Shown here: one piece after another, positions 52,003 to 52,979 of the stretch
How positions within the stretch are numbered: the first letter of the stretch is position 1
Layout of the letters: each line of letters opens with the position of its first letter
Origin: Flavobacterium sp.
GTDB lineage: Bacteria > Bacteroidota > Bacteroidia > Flavobacteriales > Flavobacteriaceae
Direction: 5' to 3'
NCBI GenBank assembly: GCA_023251135.1
Contig: JAHEZJ010000013.1
Coordinates: forward strand, 1-52,979
Length of the DNA stretch: 52,979 bases
Translations under genes and position numbers: made by a program
The notes under the pieces: model-generated
Databases searched by the model: none
Told to the model about the DNA's origin: nothing
The model's input: only the letters and a program-made list of their open reading frames with translations

Positions 52003-52626
52003 ATGAAAAGTAATACACTAGAACTATATAAAAAAGCAATTAGAAATAAATATGAGATAGAAAAAAACGGGGAATATTTTGATTATTTGTACAATCCTTC
52101 CCGTGGAAAACTTCGTGACTTTTGTTGGCTTATTTTCGAGAACAACGCAACAAAAGAGGATTTGAATGTTTTTAGAAACTTATTCTCTTTAGATTTCGAT
52201 CACACCAAAAAGAACAAGTTTAAGGAGCAGAAAGATAAGTTCAGACCTATTGAAACCTTCTTTAAAGGAGAAACAAATCCATCGAATATTGATGCGATAA
52301 ATCTTGCTGCAATTATGGTCGATTTTCATCCGCGTCCTTTTAAAAAGTTTAACGAATACTGTAGAACTGAGGAAGGAAAACAGTTGGAACGTGCTTCTAA
52401 AGTTGAGGTTACGGTTGAATTGAAGAAAGAAAACCTAAAGATCGAGCGTTTTGCAGAAACCCAAAAGGAAGAGTCAGGGAAACCTTCTAAAGCTGGAAAT
52501 CTTTTTTTCAAGTTTAAAGATCTATCCAAGAAAATGAATCAGGATTCCGAAGGGCGAAAACGTCATTGGTCAATTGAAGAAAGTTTTCGTGAAATGAAAT
52601 CTCGTTATAAGAGAAGATTAAATTAA
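52003..52626 (+). CDS. Protein of unknown function, charged helical
   Basis: This 207-residue basic protein has an N-terminal part containing LYNPSRGKLRDFCWLIFENNATKEDLNVFRNLF and a low-complexity basic C-terminus (KKMNQDSEGRKRHWSIEESFREMKSRYKRRLN). The total of Lys/Arg is high, suggesting nucleic-acid or ribosome contact. I do not recognise a family. It lies downstream of the RLIG1-like ligase and 12 nt ahead of the next small gene, so these three or four genes may be one unit. Confidence 0.55.
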   Translation: MKSNTLELYKKAIRNKYEIEKNGEYFDYLYNPSRGKLRDFCWLIFENNATKEDLNVFRNLFSLDFDHTKKNKFKEQKDKFRPIETFFKGETNPSNIDAINLAAIMVDFHPRPFKKFNEYCRTEEGKQLERASKVEVTVELKKENLKIERFAETQKEESGKPSKAGNLFFKFKDLSKKMNQDSEGRKRHWSIEESFREMKSRYKRRLN

Positions 52627-52638
52627 AAAGAAACAAAA

Positions 52639-52863
52639 ATGAAATTTAAGAATAAAATTAGAAGTATCGATTTAGAGGCGAAGTATTGGCAGAGCGCAGC
52701 TCCTGAGGAACAGGAAGGTTCAATTATCGAATATGCATTGGCTGTTTTAGAAGCTGAAACTGGTAAAATTGCCCCAAATTATAAGGGTTTAAACCAGTCA
52801 CAACGCTTAAACGTAAGTCCGTTTTGTGCAGAACTAATAACTATTGTTCCATATTTGAATTGA
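52639..52863 (+). CDS. Small protein of unknown function
   Basis: This 74-residue acidic protein includes KIRSIDLEAKYWQSAAPEEQEGSIIEYALAVLEAETGKI and has no signal or membrane segment. It lies 12 nt after the previous gene and is followed by a strong terminator, so it is probably the last gene of the ligase unit. Its acidic charge beside a very basic neighbour could mean the two interact. Confidence 0.55.
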   Translation: MKFKNKIRSIDLEAKYWQSAAPEEQEGSIIEYALAVLEAETGKIAPNYKGLNQSQRLNVSPFCAELITIVPYLN

Positions 52864-52878
52864 TGTTTGCACCATTAA

Positions 52879-52909
52879 AAAACGGCTGTCCTGTAAAGGC
52901 AGCCGTTTT
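52879..52909. terminator. Bidirectional terminator
   Basis: AAAACGGCTG (52879-52888) pairs with CAGCCGTTTT (52900-52909). It lies between the plus-strand unit and the minus-strand gene entering from the right. Confidence 0.9.
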
Positions 52910-52936
52910 AGGTTTGGTTGTTATTATTTTGATTTA

Positions 52937-52979
52937 TTAATTCTGACCGTATATTTTAGCGTAAAGATCTTTGTAGATT
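52937..52979 (-). CDS. C-terminal end of a minus-strand gene (cut by window edge)
   Basis: The minus strand reads IYKDLYAKIYGQN and a TAA stop (complement 52937-52939), open to the window edge and placed just after a terminator. Too short to identify. Confidence 0.45.
   Translation of the reverse strand, partial: IYKDLYAKIYGQN

Overview
The window looks like a chromosomal segment of a Flavobacterium-type member of the Bacteroidetes. It is AT-rich, has A-rich translation starts, and its promoters use a TAnnTTTG -7 box. It carries Flavobacteriia-typical genes (LETM1-related biofilm protein, MnmD, DUF4251, sensor-of-ECF-sigma protein) and many short palindromic intergenic repeats. Gene assignments rest on reading the translated sequence by eye; no database search was run.

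From 1 to about 24.6 kb the content is mostly housekeeping: a truncated Kup potassium transporter, a secreted low-complexity protein, a YCF48-like beta-propeller, an ECF sigma / anti-sigma / Spy-like operon, ilvE, mnmD, divergent oxyR and dps, a SulP transporter with a beta-carbonic anhydrase, Cu/Zn superoxide dismutase, a GH18 chitinase, and a beta-oxidation operon (MarR regulator, FadB-like, FadA-like, four-helix-bundle protein, acyl-CoA dehydrogenase).

From about 24.8 to 42.5 kb lies an accessory island that looks dedicated to RNA damage repair and phage defence. It starts with a WYL regulator and an HD-type hydrolase on the minus strand. Then come a plus-strand leader of about 480 nt, a RING/TerD-like protein, a SUKH protein, a T4 Rnl1-like RNA ligase, and a three-gene unit of Hen1 methyltransferase, stand-alone Pnkp-type ligase and T4 Pnkp-like kinase/phosphatase. 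TatD, an RlaP-like nucleotidyltransferase, an RT-nitrilase of the DRT1 (UG1) type, a polyvalent-type kinase and a second RlaP-like nucleotidyltransferase follow. Three transcription units in the island share one palindrome (CGCA-N7-TGCG) placed exactly 20 nt upstream of the end of the -7 box, so they probably form one regulon.

The most striking object is the leader at about 26931-27412. It carries five copies of a 20-nt motif (GGTCAA-N6-CTTACTTC) mixed with tRNA pieces. One piece is a complete canonical 73-nt tRNA body with a Lys(UUU)-type anticodon loop, interrupted by 45 nt inside the anticodon stem. That insert contains the motif and a 7-nt sequence exactly complementary to the anticodon loop. 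tRNA-Lys(UUU) is the classical target of the PrrC anticodon nuclease, and T4 Pnkp and Rnl1 are the enzymes that repair it; relatives of both are encoded just downstream. I suggest the leader makes tRNA-mimic RNAs acting as sensor, decoy or substrate of this repair system.

From 42.7 to 53 kb there is a secreted copper-related cluster (cupredoxin-like protein, Cys-rich protein, tyrosinase), a WGR/SWIM gene pair, a 1 kb stretch with two candidate small transcription units, a bacterial relative of the RLIG1/C12orf29 RNA ligase, and small unknown genes. The window ends in the last codons of a minus-strand gene.
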